From Planctomycetales bacterium (GTDB lineage Bacteria > Planctomycetota > Planctomycetia > Isosphaerales > Isosphaeraceae), in the NCBI GenBank assembly GCA_027449865.1, contig DAIDKV010000139.1:1-49311 (forward strand): a DNA stretch of 49,311 bases. The letters are read 5' to 3'. The notes below the pieces were generated by a model that saw only the letters and a program-made list of their open reading frames with translations, made no database searches and had not been told where the DNA came from. Position numbers and translations under genes: made by a program. How positions within the stretch are numbered: the stretch's first letter is position 1; each line of letters starts with the position of its first letter. Below, piece after piece: positions 23,655 through 32,102 of the stretch.

Positions 23655-24815
23655 GTGGACGAGGAATACCGCGTCCTGACCACCGACGAGGGCCGCCGCC
23701 TGCTCACCGAGGTCGAGGCCCTCGGAACCATCAACCCGGCCGGGCTTGATCGGCTTCGGAAGCTCGCCCCGCCCTCGACGGTCGCCGCGGCACTCCGGCT
23801 CGTTGAGGCCCGGCGCAAGGGTGCTGCCAAGTTCGACCGCGCCGGCGCGATGTGGCTCGATCCGGTCGGTGTCGAGCAGGCGACCGCCGGTCCGGTCGCG
23901 TGCCACAAGGCTGCGCGCTTCGAGGGCTCGCCGGTCGTCGTCGACCTTTGCGCCGGGATCGGCGGCGACGCGATCGCGATCGCCGATCGGACGCCAGTCG
24001 TCGCGGTGGACCTCGACCCGGGGAACTGTCGGCGGCTCCGATGGAACGCGCGCGTTCATGGAGTCGCCGATCGGATCGTCTCGGTCCGGGCGCGAGCTCA
24101 GAATTTCGTCATTCCCGAGCGCGCCCGGATCCATATCGACCCTGACCGCCGGGCCGACCGCGACCGACGCGCCCGGTCCCTGGAGGATTACGCCCCCGGC
24201 CCGGCGTTCTGGTCATCGATGATGGAGTCTGTGCCCGGCGGCGCGATCAAGCTCTCTCCGGCCGCCGACTTCGCCCGCGTCGCCCCGGCCGGCTCCGGGC
24301 GCGAGGTCGAGCTGATTAGCCTGAACGGCGAGTGCAAGGAGGCGACCGTCTGGTTCGGCGACCTCGCCACCTGCCGGCGTCGCGCGACCGTCCTCCCCTC
24401 AGGCGCGACCTGGACCGACGCCGATGGCGAGGCCGGCCTCGCACCGATCGCCGAGCCGTCCGGATGGATCTTCGACCCCGATCCCGCGATCCTCCGCGCC
24501 GGCCTGCTTGACGGCTTCGCGAGATCCCACGGCCTGTCGCGAGCCGGCGACGGCATCGATTACCTGACGGCTCCCGAAAAGATCGATTCGTCATTCCTCT
24601 CGGGATTTTCGGTGATGGACAGCACATCTCTCGATCCGAAGCGGATGAAGGAGATGGTCCGCAGGCATGGAATCGGCCGGCTGGAGATCAAGGTCCGAGG
24701 GATCGACCTCGCGCCCGAGACGCTACGCGCACGCCTCGACCTGAAAGGCAACGAATCGGCGACGCTGCTGATCGTCGGTCGATCGTGCGCGGTGCTCGCA
24801 CATCGGGCCGTTTAG
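23655..24815 (+). CDS. SAM-dependent methyltransferase with THUMP-like C-terminal domain
   Basis: A 386-residue protein. The N-terminal helical part (VLTTDEGRRLLTEVEALGTI) leads to a class I methyltransferase core with motif I VVVDLCAGIGGDAIAIAD, acidic motif II VVAVDLDPGNCRRL and IHIDPDRRADRDRRA. The last 60 residues (DPKRMKEMVRRHGIGRLEIK, then LRARLDLKGNESATLLIVG) match the THUMP-like module that ends this family. THUMP-type domains bind RNA, so an RNA or tRNA substrate is likely; the exact target is unknown. GTG 23655 (DEEYRVLTTDEG) is taken as start; ATG 23586 would add 23 residues. Neither has a strong ribosome-binding site. It is divergent from the dihydrouridine synthase with a promoter region of at most 150 bp. 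Confidence 0.85.
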   Translation: MDEEYRVLTTDEGRRLLTEVEALGTINPAGLDRLRKLAPPSTVAAALRLVEARRKGAAKFDRAGAMWLDPVGVEQATAGPVACHKAARFEGSPVVVDLCAGIGGDAIAIADRTPVVAVDLDPGNCRRLRWNARVHGVADRIVSVRARAQNFVIPERARIHIDPDRRADRDRRARSLEDYAPGPAFWSSMMESVPGGAIKLSPAADFARVAPAGSGREVELISLNGECKEATVWFGDLATCRRRATVLPSGATWTDADGEAGLAPIAEPSGWIFDPDPAILRAGLLDGFARSHGLSRAGDGIDYLTAPEKIDSSFLSGFSVMDSTSLDPKRMKEMVRRHGIGRLEIKVRGIDLAPETLRARLDLKGNESATLLIVGRSCAVLAHRAV

Positions 24816-24916
24816 CCGGAGAATTCAAAGACGCTTCCCAATCCACCCCTCCGGCCTGTTACAATCGGCCTAAATGTCCCCGCACCGACCTCATCCTCCC
24901 ACCACGGTGCCCGACG

Positions 24917-27900
24917 ATGATGCATCGACCCCCCTGCCCGCTCTCGGCGATCGTCGCGATCCTGGCTGCCTGGGCGACGGTGCCTGCCCTCGCCGATGAC
25001 GCGAAGCTGCCGCCCTCCGTCTCGCGGCCGATCGACTTTGCCCGGGATGTCGAGCCGATCCTGGCGAAGAACTGCCAGCGATGCCACGGACCGAAGAAGC
25101 AGAAAGGCGGCCTTGCGCTGCACGTCGTTGATCGGGCCATGGCCGGCGGCGACGGCGGCCCGGCGATCGTCGCGGGTCGATCGGCCGAGAGTCGCCTGAT
25201 CCGCTACGTGGCTGGGCTCGAAGACGAGCGGATGCCGCCCGAGGACTCTGGCGACCCGCTCTCGAACGAGCAGATCGGAATCCTTCGCGCCTGGATCGAC
25301 CAGGGAGCGAAGTGGTCGAGCACGTCGGTGGCCTCGACGAAAACCGCCTCCGATCACTGGTCGTTCCAGCCCCCGCGCCGGCCCGATCCGCCGAGCCTGA
25401 AGGATCGTTCCTGGGTTCGCAACCCGATCGACGCGTTTGTCCTGGCACACCTCGAAGGCCGGGAGATGCGGCCGTCGTCCGAGGCCGACCGAGCCACCCT
25501 GATCCGCCGCCTCAGCCTCGACCTGATCGGCCTGCCGCCCACGCCCGAGGAGGTCGACGCCTTCCTCGCCGATAAACGCCCCGACGCGTATGATCGTCTG
25601 GTCGATCGCCTGCTCGCTAACCCACGCTTCGGCGAATGCTGGGGCCGGCACTGGCTCGACCGGGCCCGATACGCCGACACCAACGGCTACGAGAAGGACC
25701 GTGAACGCTCGATCTGGCCCTATCGCGACTGGGTCATCCGCGCCCTCAACGCCGACATGCCCTTCGACCGCTTCACCGTCGAACAGCTCGCCGGCGATCT
25801 TCTCCCGAATCCGACGGTCGACCAGCTCGTCGCCACCGGCTTCCACCGCAACACGATGACCAACGAGGAGGGCGGCATCGATGTCGAGGAGTTCCGGTTC
25901 GTCTCGATGATCGACCGCGTGAACACCACGGGAGCCGTCTGGCTCGGTCTGACCATTGGATGTGCTCAGTGTCACTCACACAAGTATGATCCGATCAGCC
26001 AGCGCGAGTATTATCAATTTTTTGCCTTCCTCAACAACGCCGACGAGCCTGAGATTGCCCTTCCCGATTCGGAGATCGCCTCGCGTCGGGCGGCCATCGC
26101 ATCGCGGATCGCGGACCTCGAATCGGGTCTTCGCGATCACTACCCATCGGCCGGACCGGGCAGCCTGGCGTCGAAGCTGGAGGCCTGGGAGAAGACGATC
26201 CATCCGACTCGATGGAACGTGCTGACTCCCGCGAAAGTGACCTCGAAGAAGCACGCGACGATGACGGTGCAGCCGGACGGCTCGGTCCTCGCGACCGGCG
26301 ACAAGCCGAATAATGACGTTTACACCGTGGAATTGCCGGTCGACCGCGAGGGGATCACGGCGATCCGGCTGGAGGTTCTCACGGACCCGAGCTTGCCCGA
26401 GAACGGTCCTGGCCGGGCGCCTTTGTTTCAGGTTGGCGATTTCCTTTTGACCGAGTTCCGGATGGAGGCACACGACGCGAACGGCCCGTCGCGTCCGATT
26501 CGGTTCGCCGGCGCGACCCAGGACTACACCGCGCCAGGGCGATCGGCGGCGATGGCGATCGACGGGATCACCGACACGGGATGGAGCGTCAACGGGGCGG
26601 TCGGCCGCGATCACGCGGCGGTCTTCGAGCTGGCCGAGCCGGTCGCGGGAAAGCCGAGGCGGCTGGTGGTCAGCCTGCATCAGGAATACATCCACCAGAC
26701 GACGATCGGTCGGTTCCGACTCTCGGCGACGACCGATTCGAGGCCGGTCCGCGCCTCGGGGCTGCCGGCGGACGTCGAGTCGATTGTGCTGGTCCCCCGG
26801 AGCGATCGGACGGAGGATCAGATCCGGAGACTGCAAGATTATTACCTGTCGATTGCTCCCGAGCTGGCGAAGGCGCGCGAGCCGATCGCTGCCTTGCTGC
26901 GGTCGATGCCAGGGTTCCCGACGTCGATGGTGATACGGGAGCGCCGGCCCGAGCACGCGAGAACGACCCAGATTCACCGCCGAGGCGAGTTCCTCAAACT
27001 GGCCGACCCAGTCGAGCCGGGGGTGCCGTCGGTCTTGCATCCGCTCCCGAAGGGTGCCCCGCTCAACCGGCTGACGATGGCCCGATGGCTGGTGGATCCG
27101 GCGAACCCCCTGGTCGGGCGGGTCGCAATGAATCAGCTCTGGCAGGAGCTTTTTGGCCGGGGCCTGGTCCGCACAACGGAGGACTTCGGAACCCAGGGCG
27201 CCCAGCCCTCGCATCCCGAGCTGCTCGACTGGCTCGCCACCGAATTCGTTCGACAGGGCTTCTCCACCAAGGCGATGCTCCGGCTCATCGTGACGAGCGC
27301 GACCTATCGCCAGTCGTCGGGTGCCTCGCCCGATCAACACGCCCTCGACCCGACGAACGAGCATTTGAGCCGGGGGCCTCGGTTCCGGGTGACGGCCGAG
27401 GTGGTGCGCGACGTGGCGCTCTTTTCGTCGGGATTGCTGACCGATCGCCTGGGCGGCCCGAGCGTCTACCCACCGCAACCCGAGGGGGCCACGGCGCTCG
27501 CTTACGGCCAGTCTCGCTGGCCAACGAGCCGGGGCGCTGACCGCTATCGTCGGGGCCTCTACACATTCCTGAAGCGGACGGCTCCGTACGCCGCCTCGAT
27601 CGCGATGGATGCGCCGACCTCGGAGACGACCTGTGTTCGTCGCGAGCGCTCGAACACGCCGTTGCAGGCGCTCACGCTGCTGAACGACACGGTCTTCGTG
27701 GAGGCGGCGAGAGCGATGGCGCGTCGATCGATCGTGGAGAGTCCTGATCGCTCGATCGAGTCGCGTGCGCGTCGGATCTTCCGCCTGGCGCTCTCTCGCC
27801 CGCCGACGGATGAGGAGCTATCGCGCCTGGCCGCCTTCTACCGAAAGCAGCTCGAGCGCTTCCGATCGGGCAAGCTGGACGCCTCGAAGGTTGCCGGCCT

Positions 27901-28033
27901 GGACGTGAAGGACGCGCCCACCCCCCTGCTCGCTCCGACGCCGCCGGCCGGCTCCGACGCCGCCGAGCTGGCCGCCTGGACGACCGTGGCCCGCGTGCTG
28001 CTCAACCTGGACGAGACGGTCACGAAGGAGTGA
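24917..28033 (+). CDS. Exported cytochrome-c-domain protein with DUF1549 and DUF1553 (PSCyt1-PSCyt2-PSD1)
   Basis: A 1038-residue protein characteristic of planctomycetes. A signal peptide (about 1-26) is followed by a planctomycete cytochrome c module with haem motif CQRCH (53-57) and PILAKNCQRCHGPKKQKGGL. DUF1549 follows (RSWVRNPIDAFVLAHLEGRE, LIRRLSLDLIGLPPTPEEVD and TIGCAQCHSHKYDPISQREY). A central beta-sandwich-like insert (about 430-600) precedes the C-terminal DUF1553 (PLVGRVAMNQLWQELFGRGL, ATYRQSSG and RRERSNTPLQALTLLND). Such proteins are periplasmic, often expanded in number and linked to polysaccharide or sulfated-glycan catabolism, but their chemistry is unproven. A DUF1501 gene usually follows; none does here. 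ATG 24917 begins the signal peptide but has no obvious ribosome-binding site. Confidence 0.93.
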   Translation: MMHRPPCPLSAIVAILAAWATVPALADDAKLPPSVSRPIDFARDVEPILAKNCQRCHGPKKQKGGLALHVVDRAMAGGDGGPAIVAGRSAESRLIRYVAGLEDERMPPEDSGDPLSNEQIGILRAWIDQGAKWSSTSVASTKTASDHWSFQPPRRPDPPSLKDRSWVRNPIDAFVLAHLEGREMRPSSEADRATLIRRLSLDLIGLPPTPEEVDAFLADKRPDAYDRLVDRLLANPRFGECWGRHWLDRARYADTNGYEKDRERSIWPYRDWVIRALNADMPFDRFTVEQLAGDLLPNPTVDQLVATGFHRNTMTNEEGGIDVEEFRFVSMIDRVNTTGAVWLGLTIGCAQCHSHKYDPISQREYYQFFAFLNNADEPEIALPDSEIASRRAAIASRIADLESGLRDHYPSAGPGSLASKLEAWEKTIHPTRWNVLTPAKVTSKKHATMTVQPDGSVLATGDKPNNDVYTVELPVDREGITAIRLEVLTDPSLPENGPGRAPLFQVGDFLLTEFRMEAHDANGPSRPIRFAGATQDYTAPGRSAAMAIDGITDTGWSVNGAVGRDHAAVFELAEPVAGKPRRLVVSLHQEYIHQTTIGRFRLSATTDSRPVRASGLPADVESIVLVPRSDRTEDQIRRLQDYYLSIAPELAKAREPIAALLRSMPGFPTSMVIRERRPEHARTTQIHRRGEFLKLADPVEPGVPSVLHPLPKGAPLNRLTMARWLVDPANPLVGRVAMNQLWQELFGRGLVRTTEDFGTQGAQPSHPELLDWLATEFVRQGFSTKAMLRLIVTSATYRQSSGASPDQHALDPTNEHLSRGPRFRVTAEVVRDVALFSSGLLTDRLGGPSVYPPQPEGATALAYGQSRWPTSRGADRYRRGLYTFLKRTAPYAASIAMDAPTSETTCVRRERSNTPLQALTLLNDTVFVEAARAMARRSIVESPDRSIESRARRIFRLALSRPPTDEELSRLAAFYRKQLERFRSGKLDASKVAGLDVKDAPTPLLAPTPPAGSDAAELAAWTTVARVLLNLDETVTKE

Positions 28034-28129
28034 GATCGGACGGAAATCGATCTTCGCCGGATCGGCAACTGCTGCTAGGATGCGTCCGTGGGCGGTCGAA
28101 GGATTGGTCCGCATGGAGGAGCGCGACCC

Positions 28130-28870
28130 ATGGACGCGAGGAAGTCCGCGTGTCTGGCGGCCGTGCTGGCGGTCTGGGCCTGGGGCACCGATCCCGCCGA
28201 GGGCGGGGACGACGGCTGGAAGGTGACCGTGGTCCGGCACTCGCGCCGGGAAGCGAAGAATCTGGGCCTGGTGACGTCCGTCCTCCACCCGCGCGTGGCC
28301 CGGCTGGCCCGAGAGCTTGACGAGGCGGATGACCTCAACGATGCGGCCAGCGTCGCGCGCGAACTACTGCGCCTGAGCTCGCCGACGGCGCTGGACGTGG
28401 TCGAGCGGTACGCCAGCGACCACGCGCCGATGACCGCATTCGACCGCGGGCACCGCATTTTGATGATCCTCGGCCCGTCGGATGGCTCGGTCCGTCAAGC
28501 GCTCGGGACCGAGCCGCCGTTCGAGATGCCCGGGGACGAGTCCGACTCGCTTCTCATCCGGGCATTGAAGCTCATGCCCGATCGCTTGGTTCGGGTGCGA
28601 ACCGAGGCCACGTCGAGCTTGAAGATCGGGGATCCGACGATCCTGTGGTCGGGCGTGCATCGAGTGCCGGCCGAGGTACTCGCGCAGGACAGGGAAGGCG
28701 ATGGCGTCGGTTTCCTCGCGCGGGCGAAGGATCGGCCCGAGTACGTTCTCTTCTATTTCGGCTTCCGTGACGGGCGACTGGACGAGAGTCGATGGGTCTT
28801 TTCCGACGTCAAGGAAGACCAACTCCGCCGATGGCAGGCGAGCGCCTGGTGGCCGAAGGAGTGGCGTTGA
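28130..28870 (+). CDS. Exported hypothetical protein, 246 aa
   Basis: Function not recognised. A short signal peptide (MDARKSACLAAVLAVWAWGT, cleavage probably near GTDPAEG) leads to a mostly helical first half (RVARLARELDEADDLNDAAS, then VARELLRLSSPTALDVVERY) resembling one pair of HEAT/TPR-like helices. The second half is beta-rich with DPTILWSGVHRVPAEVLAQD, YVLFYFGFRDGRLDESRWVF and a Trp-rich end (RRWQASAWWPKEWR). ATG 28130 has GGAGGAG at good spacing. It is 96 bp after the DUF1549/DUF1553 gene on the same strand and might be co-transcribed with it. Confidence 0.8.
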   Translation: MDARKSACLAAVLAVWAWGTDPAEGGDDGWKVTVVRHSRREAKNLGLVTSVLHPRVARLARELDEADDLNDAASVARELLRLSSPTALDVVERYASDHAPMTAFDRGHRILMILGPSDGSVRQALGTEPPFEMPGDESDSLLIRALKLMPDRLVRVRTEATSSLKIGDPTILWSGVHRVPAEVLAQDREGDGVGFLARAKDRPEYVLFYFGFRDGRLDESRWVFSDVKEDQLRRWQASAWWPKEWR

Positions 28871-28992
28871 TCGCCCGGCAGGCGCGATCCACACCCATCG
28901 ATCCTTCCCCATCCGCCCCGCTGCCGGCTATCCTGGAAAAGGGTCGCTGGCGGTCGGCGTCCCGATCGACCCGGGGGACCAGGAGGTGGGCG

Positions 28993-29364
28993 ATGTCGAA
29001 GGTAGACGCCGAGGCCGTCGTCCCGACGTCCGTGGAGCGGGACGCGATGCACGCCCTCTACCGGCAGGGCGGCCGGGAGAGCCAGATGGCTCCTCATATC
29101 GTGTACACAGAGGCGTCGTGCCCCCACGACGATTACGATCAGCCGATGCAGGCGATCGATTTTCGCATGGAAGACCACGGCCGGGCGGTGCATGATGCTC
29201 TGGTCTGGGCCTGGTGGGATGATACCGGCTTTGCGGGTCGATGTCCGCGGTGCGGCGGGTGGATTCACTTCACGATCCGGGGCAAGCGGGCGATCTCGCC
29301 CGACGAGGCGGCCGGATTTCCGCAGTTGCCGGCTGATTGGTTCGATCGGGCGACGATCCTCTGA
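28993..29364 (+). CDS. Hypothetical protein with a CxxC segment, 123 aa
   Basis: Function not recognised. ATG 28993 follows AGGAGGTG at ideal spacing; the longer upstream frame overlaps the previous gene and is not protein-like. The protein has no signal peptide. It contains an acidic middle (YTEASCPHDDYDQPMQAIDF), an aromatic helix (AVHDALVWAWWDD) and a CPRCGGWIHFTIRGKRAI segment. That single CxxC plus nearby Cys and His residues could bind zinc. The C-terminal FPQLPADWFDRATIL is hydrophobic. It precedes the toxin-antitoxin pair by 26 bp, so co-transcription is possible. Confidence 0.78.
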   Translation: MSKVDAEAVVPTSVERDAMHALYRQGGRESQMAPHIVYTEASCPHDDYDQPMQAIDFRMEDHGRAVHDALVWAWWDDTGFAGRCPRCGGWIHFTIRGKRAISPDEAAGFPQLPADWFDRATIL

Positions 29365-29390
29365 TAAGGCGACGATCGGGAGGGCATTCC

Positions 29391-29699
29391 GTGCAAATTC
29401 AGGTGTTGATCGAGCCCATCCCCGGCCAGGGCTTCCGCGCGATCGGCGGCGAGCCCTTTTCCCTGGTCGCCGAGGGGCCGACCCGGGATGATGCCGTCCG
29501 GAACCTCCGCTCGCTCATCGAGGGCCGTGTCTCGGCGGGCGCCGAGATCGTCACCCTCGATATCCCGATCGCCGGGCATCCCTGGCTCCCCTACGCGGGG
29601 ATGTTCCGCGATGATCCGCTCGTGGAGGAGTGGAAGGAGGCAATAGCGGAGCGGCGCCGACGGGCGGATGACTCCGAGATCGATCGGGACGAGCCATGA
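29391..29699 (+). CDS. HicB-like antitoxin of a PIN-toxin pair
   Basis: A 102-residue protein from GTG 29391, preceded by GGGAGGG. The first 70 residues follow the HicB partial-RNase-H-like pattern: VQIQVLIEPIPGQGFRAIGG, a second strand (PFSLVAEGPTRDDAVRNLRS) and a helix (LIEGRVSAGAEIVTLDIP). The C-terminal part (GMFRDDPLVEEWKEAIAERR) is charged and helical and would wrap a toxin. The stop overlaps the downstream toxin start by four bases (ATGA). HicB-like domains normally pair with HicA; here the partner is a VapC-type PIN nuclease, a mosaic pairing. It would neutralise the toxin and probably repress its own promoter. Confidence 0.8.
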   Translation: MQIQVLIEPIPGQGFRAIGGEPFSLVAEGPTRDDAVRNLRSLIEGRVSAGAEIVTLDIPIAGHPWLPYAGMFRDDPLVEEWKEAIAERRRRADDSEIDRDEP

Positions 29700-30118
29700 G
29701 CCGGTATGTGCTCGATACCGACATGCTGACACTCTACGAAGAAGGACATCCCGGGGTCGTCGGGCGTGTGGCCTCCCATGCTCCGCAGGATCTGGCCACC
29801 ACCGTCATCACCGTTGAGGAGCAGCTCACCGGCTGGTTCACCTTGTTGCGGCGGGCCAAGGGCCCGGAAACCACGGCGCGGGCCTATCGCCGGTTGGTCC
29901 AGACGGTTGGCTTCCTCGGGCGGATGACGGTCCTCGAATTCACGGAGGCGGCAATCGGCCGATTCGAGGAGTTGCGGGCCTTGAAGCTCAACGTCGGGGG
30001 CATGGATCTCCGGATCGCTGCGATCATCCTTGAGAACCGGGCCATCCTCGTGACCCGCAATGCCCGGGACTTCCGCCGGATCCCGGGTATCGTGATCGAG
30101 GATTGGGCCTCTGGATGA
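29696..30118 (+). CDS. VapC-like PIN-domain ribonuclease toxin
   Basis: A 140-residue PIN-domain protein. The acidic catalytic residues appear intact: D7 (YVLDTDMLTLYEEG), E41/E42 (TVITVEEQLTG), the third Asp in GGMDLRIAAIILEN, and the last in LVTRNARDFRRIPGI. VapC-type toxins cleave tRNA or rRNA in the presence of Mg2+. ATG 29696 overlaps the antitoxin stop (ATGA), the usual arrangement of a type II toxin-antitoxin operon. Its length matches full VapC proteins, so this pair looks active, unlike the DUF3368 remnant at 7264-7497. Confidence 0.92.
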   Translation: MSRYVLDTDMLTLYEEGHPGVVGRVASHAPQDLATTVITVEEQLTGWFTLLRRAKGPETTARAYRRLVQTVGFLGRMTVLEFTEAAIGRFEELRALKLNVGGMDLRIAAIILENRAILVTRNARDFRRIPGIVIEDWASG

Positions 30119-30206
30119 GCCCCGAATCCCGTGAAGGGCCCACATTCCGTCTCGAGAACCACCCCCTGGTGGACGCAGGAGTGGCGTGGTTCGGACCGGG
30201 TCGTCC

Positions 30207-30722
30207 CTACCCGTTGAGCGTCAGGCTGGCGACGTTCGTCTGTGAGGGGCTGAGGTTCAGGTTGATCGATCCGGTTTCGGTCGAATGGGCAATAATGCCC
30301 GAACTGCTGATGACGTGCTGAAAATGCTGATAATAGACCATCTTCCCAGTTCGATGGACAGGTCCGGATGAGGCGTTACTGAAGGCGATCGTGAAGGCTC
30401 CATGCGCGGCTCGGATGGTGATCGTGTCTGGACCGATGTATGCCCCTGAGCTGTCGGAGTTTTCGAGCCAGAGGCCATGCACGGGCCCGATTCCGGCGAG
30501 CTGGCCGCGGATCGGGATCGACGTGGAGGTGCCTCCGAGTTGGTTCGAGTTCGATGCAGACGCCTGGTTCTCCACCGTCAGCGTCCCGCTCAATGAGAGC
30601 GGTTTCTGGGCCATGGCGACGGCCGGGTGTCCTCGGTGAACGTGGGCCCATGGGTGGTGCATCCGGGAGAGCAATTCCCTCCCTTCGAGCGGATCGAACA
30701 GCAAGGTACGGCGGCGGCTCAT
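30207..30722 (-). CDS. Exported beta-rich protein with LEPR-XLL-type N-terminus
   Basis: A 171-residue protein. It begins MSRRRTLLFDPLEGRELLSR, with a basic start and the LEGRELLS motif (12-19) found at the N-terminus of many large planctomycete surface or exported proteins. The remainder is Ser/Thr/Gly-rich and beta-like (LSGTLTVENQASASNSNQLG, DTITIRAAHGAFTIAFSN, TGSINLNLSPSQTNVASLTL). No enzyme motif is seen. ATG 30722 has GGGAGG upstream. It is convergent with the PIN-toxin gene (88-bp gap). The motif probably acts in sorting or anchoring; the function is otherwise unknown. Confidence 0.82.
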   Translation of the reverse strand: MSRRRTLLFDPLEGRELLSRMHHPWAHVHRGHPAVAMAQKPLSLSGTLTVENQASASNSNQLGGTSTSIPIRGQLAGIGPVHGLWLENSDSSGAYIGPDTITIRAAHGAFTIAFSNASSGPVHRTGKMVYYQHFQHVISSSGIIAHSTETGSINLNLSPSQTNVASLTLNG

Positions 30723-30870
30723 TCCAGGACCTCCCGCGACCCTCGACCGGTCGAAAGCGTCGGACGCCGGCCCAGGTCGCGGGTCGACGGCCTTCCCTTC
30801 CCTGTTTCGGCCGTCGATCGAGTCGCGGGTGAGGATTTTGTCGGTCGCAAGGAATCGAGGGGCCGGTGGC

Positions 30871-31821
30871 TCAGCGGGATTCCTCGCGTCCCTTCAGGTT
30901 ACGGAACTCGTCCAGCAGCCGGTCTACCTTCCGCTCGAGGTCGCGAATCCGTTCGTCGGAAGGTTCCGGGCGTGCCGGAGCTGGTCGGCGCTGGAGTTTC
31001 TCGATCCGCTCGTTGGCCGACCGAAGCTGGTCGCGTAGCTCTCGGATCTCGAGGCGGGCGGCGTCGAGGGACTCGCGATCCGACTCGGGACGGTCCTCGG
31101 GCCGCGATCGGGCGTCCTTCCGCTCGGCGCGTCGGGCGCGGAGCGCCTCGCGCCGGCGTTCCATCTCGCGGCGCATTTCGGATTGTCGGTTCTGCATTTC
31201 CTTGCGGATCTGCTCCATCGACTTGCGGTGCTGTTCGGCCTGCGACTGGGCCTCCTTGCGGTGCCGCTCATAATCCTCGTTCATCCGCTTTCGCATCTCG
31301 TCGGGGATACGAGCGGCGTCGTCGATGTTGCGTTCCATCGCCTCGGCCCAGTCTTTCCGTGCACGTTCGGCGGCCTCTCGCAGTCCCTTCTCGATCGCGC
31401 CGCCCTCACGAAGGGATTTCTCCATTTCGTCGCGCGACCGCTCCAGAGCCTTCTTGAGGTCGTCGGCGGTCATTTGATCCTTTTTCAGCGCGCCCTGGAT
31501 TTCTCCGAGCGCCCGGGCGAGCGACCGACGGACGGCGTCGCCGAGCGGTTCCAGGTCCTTGCCGATCCGATCGGCCAGTTCGTCGGCCTCGTCCCTGTCG
31601 TCGTCGCGGTCGCGGGGCTCGTCCTTGCGAGCTTCCTTGCGGGGTTGGTCAGCGAGGGCCTGGCTCTTTTTCGCCATGCAAGGACAGCCGTCGGCGTGTT
31701 TGGACGCGGCCGGATCAGCGGGTGCGTCGTCCTTCTGCGCCCAGCTTGCCGACATGGGGAGCAGCAGCATCGAGAGCCCGGCGGCGGCGAGGCGCGGGGA
31801 GATCCGCATTCGCGCGTTCAT
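30871..31821 (-). CDS. Exported charged coiled-coil protein
   Basis: A 316-residue protein with a signal peptide (ISPRLAAAGLSMLLLPMSAS, then WAQ) and a short CPC motif in the mature N-terminus (HADGCPCMAKK). From about residue 60 to the end it is one long, highly charged helix rich in Arg, Glu, Lys and Asp (for example MNEDYERHRKEAQSQAEQHR, RREMERRREALRARRAERKD). It ends in a second heptad segment (IRDLERKVDRLLDEFRNLKG). It is probably a periplasmic rod or spacer. ATG 31821 was chosen because GGAGG precedes it; residues upstream are not protein-like. It is divergent from the MFS transporter. Confidence 0.85.
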   Translation of the reverse strand: MNARMRISPRLAAAGLSMLLLPMSASWAQKDDAPADPAASKHADGCPCMAKKSQALADQPRKEARKDEPRDRDDDRDEADELADRIGKDLEPLGDAVRRSLARALGEIQGALKKDQMTADDLKKALERSRDEMEKSLREGGAIEKGLREAAERARKDWAEAMERNIDDAARIPDEMRKRMNEDYERHRKEAQSQAEQHRKSMEQIRKEMQNRQSEMRREMERRREALRARRAERKDARSRPEDRPESDRESLDAARLEIRELRDQLRSANERIEKLQRRPAPARPEPSDERIRDLERKVDRLLDEFRNLKGREESR

Positions 31822-32102
31822 CGGAGGCAACCTCCATCTTCCGGGGAGAGCGTCGGACGTTTCCGTTCGCTTCGAGGATAAATCCCGGATCGATCGAGTG
31901 TCCAGGGGTGGAACTCGTCGATGGGCGGGATCAGCGCGCCCAGGTGGGCAAAATCCGCCCGCTCCTTCCGCGATCGGGCGGAATACCCCCGAAAATCCCC
32001 AGGAAATCGTCGAGGATTCGGCCGGCATGCCGGTTGCCTCTGGCTCGATCGCGGCGAAGACTCATGCCATCACACGATGGTTCGTTCGAAGGATTTTCGA
32101 CG

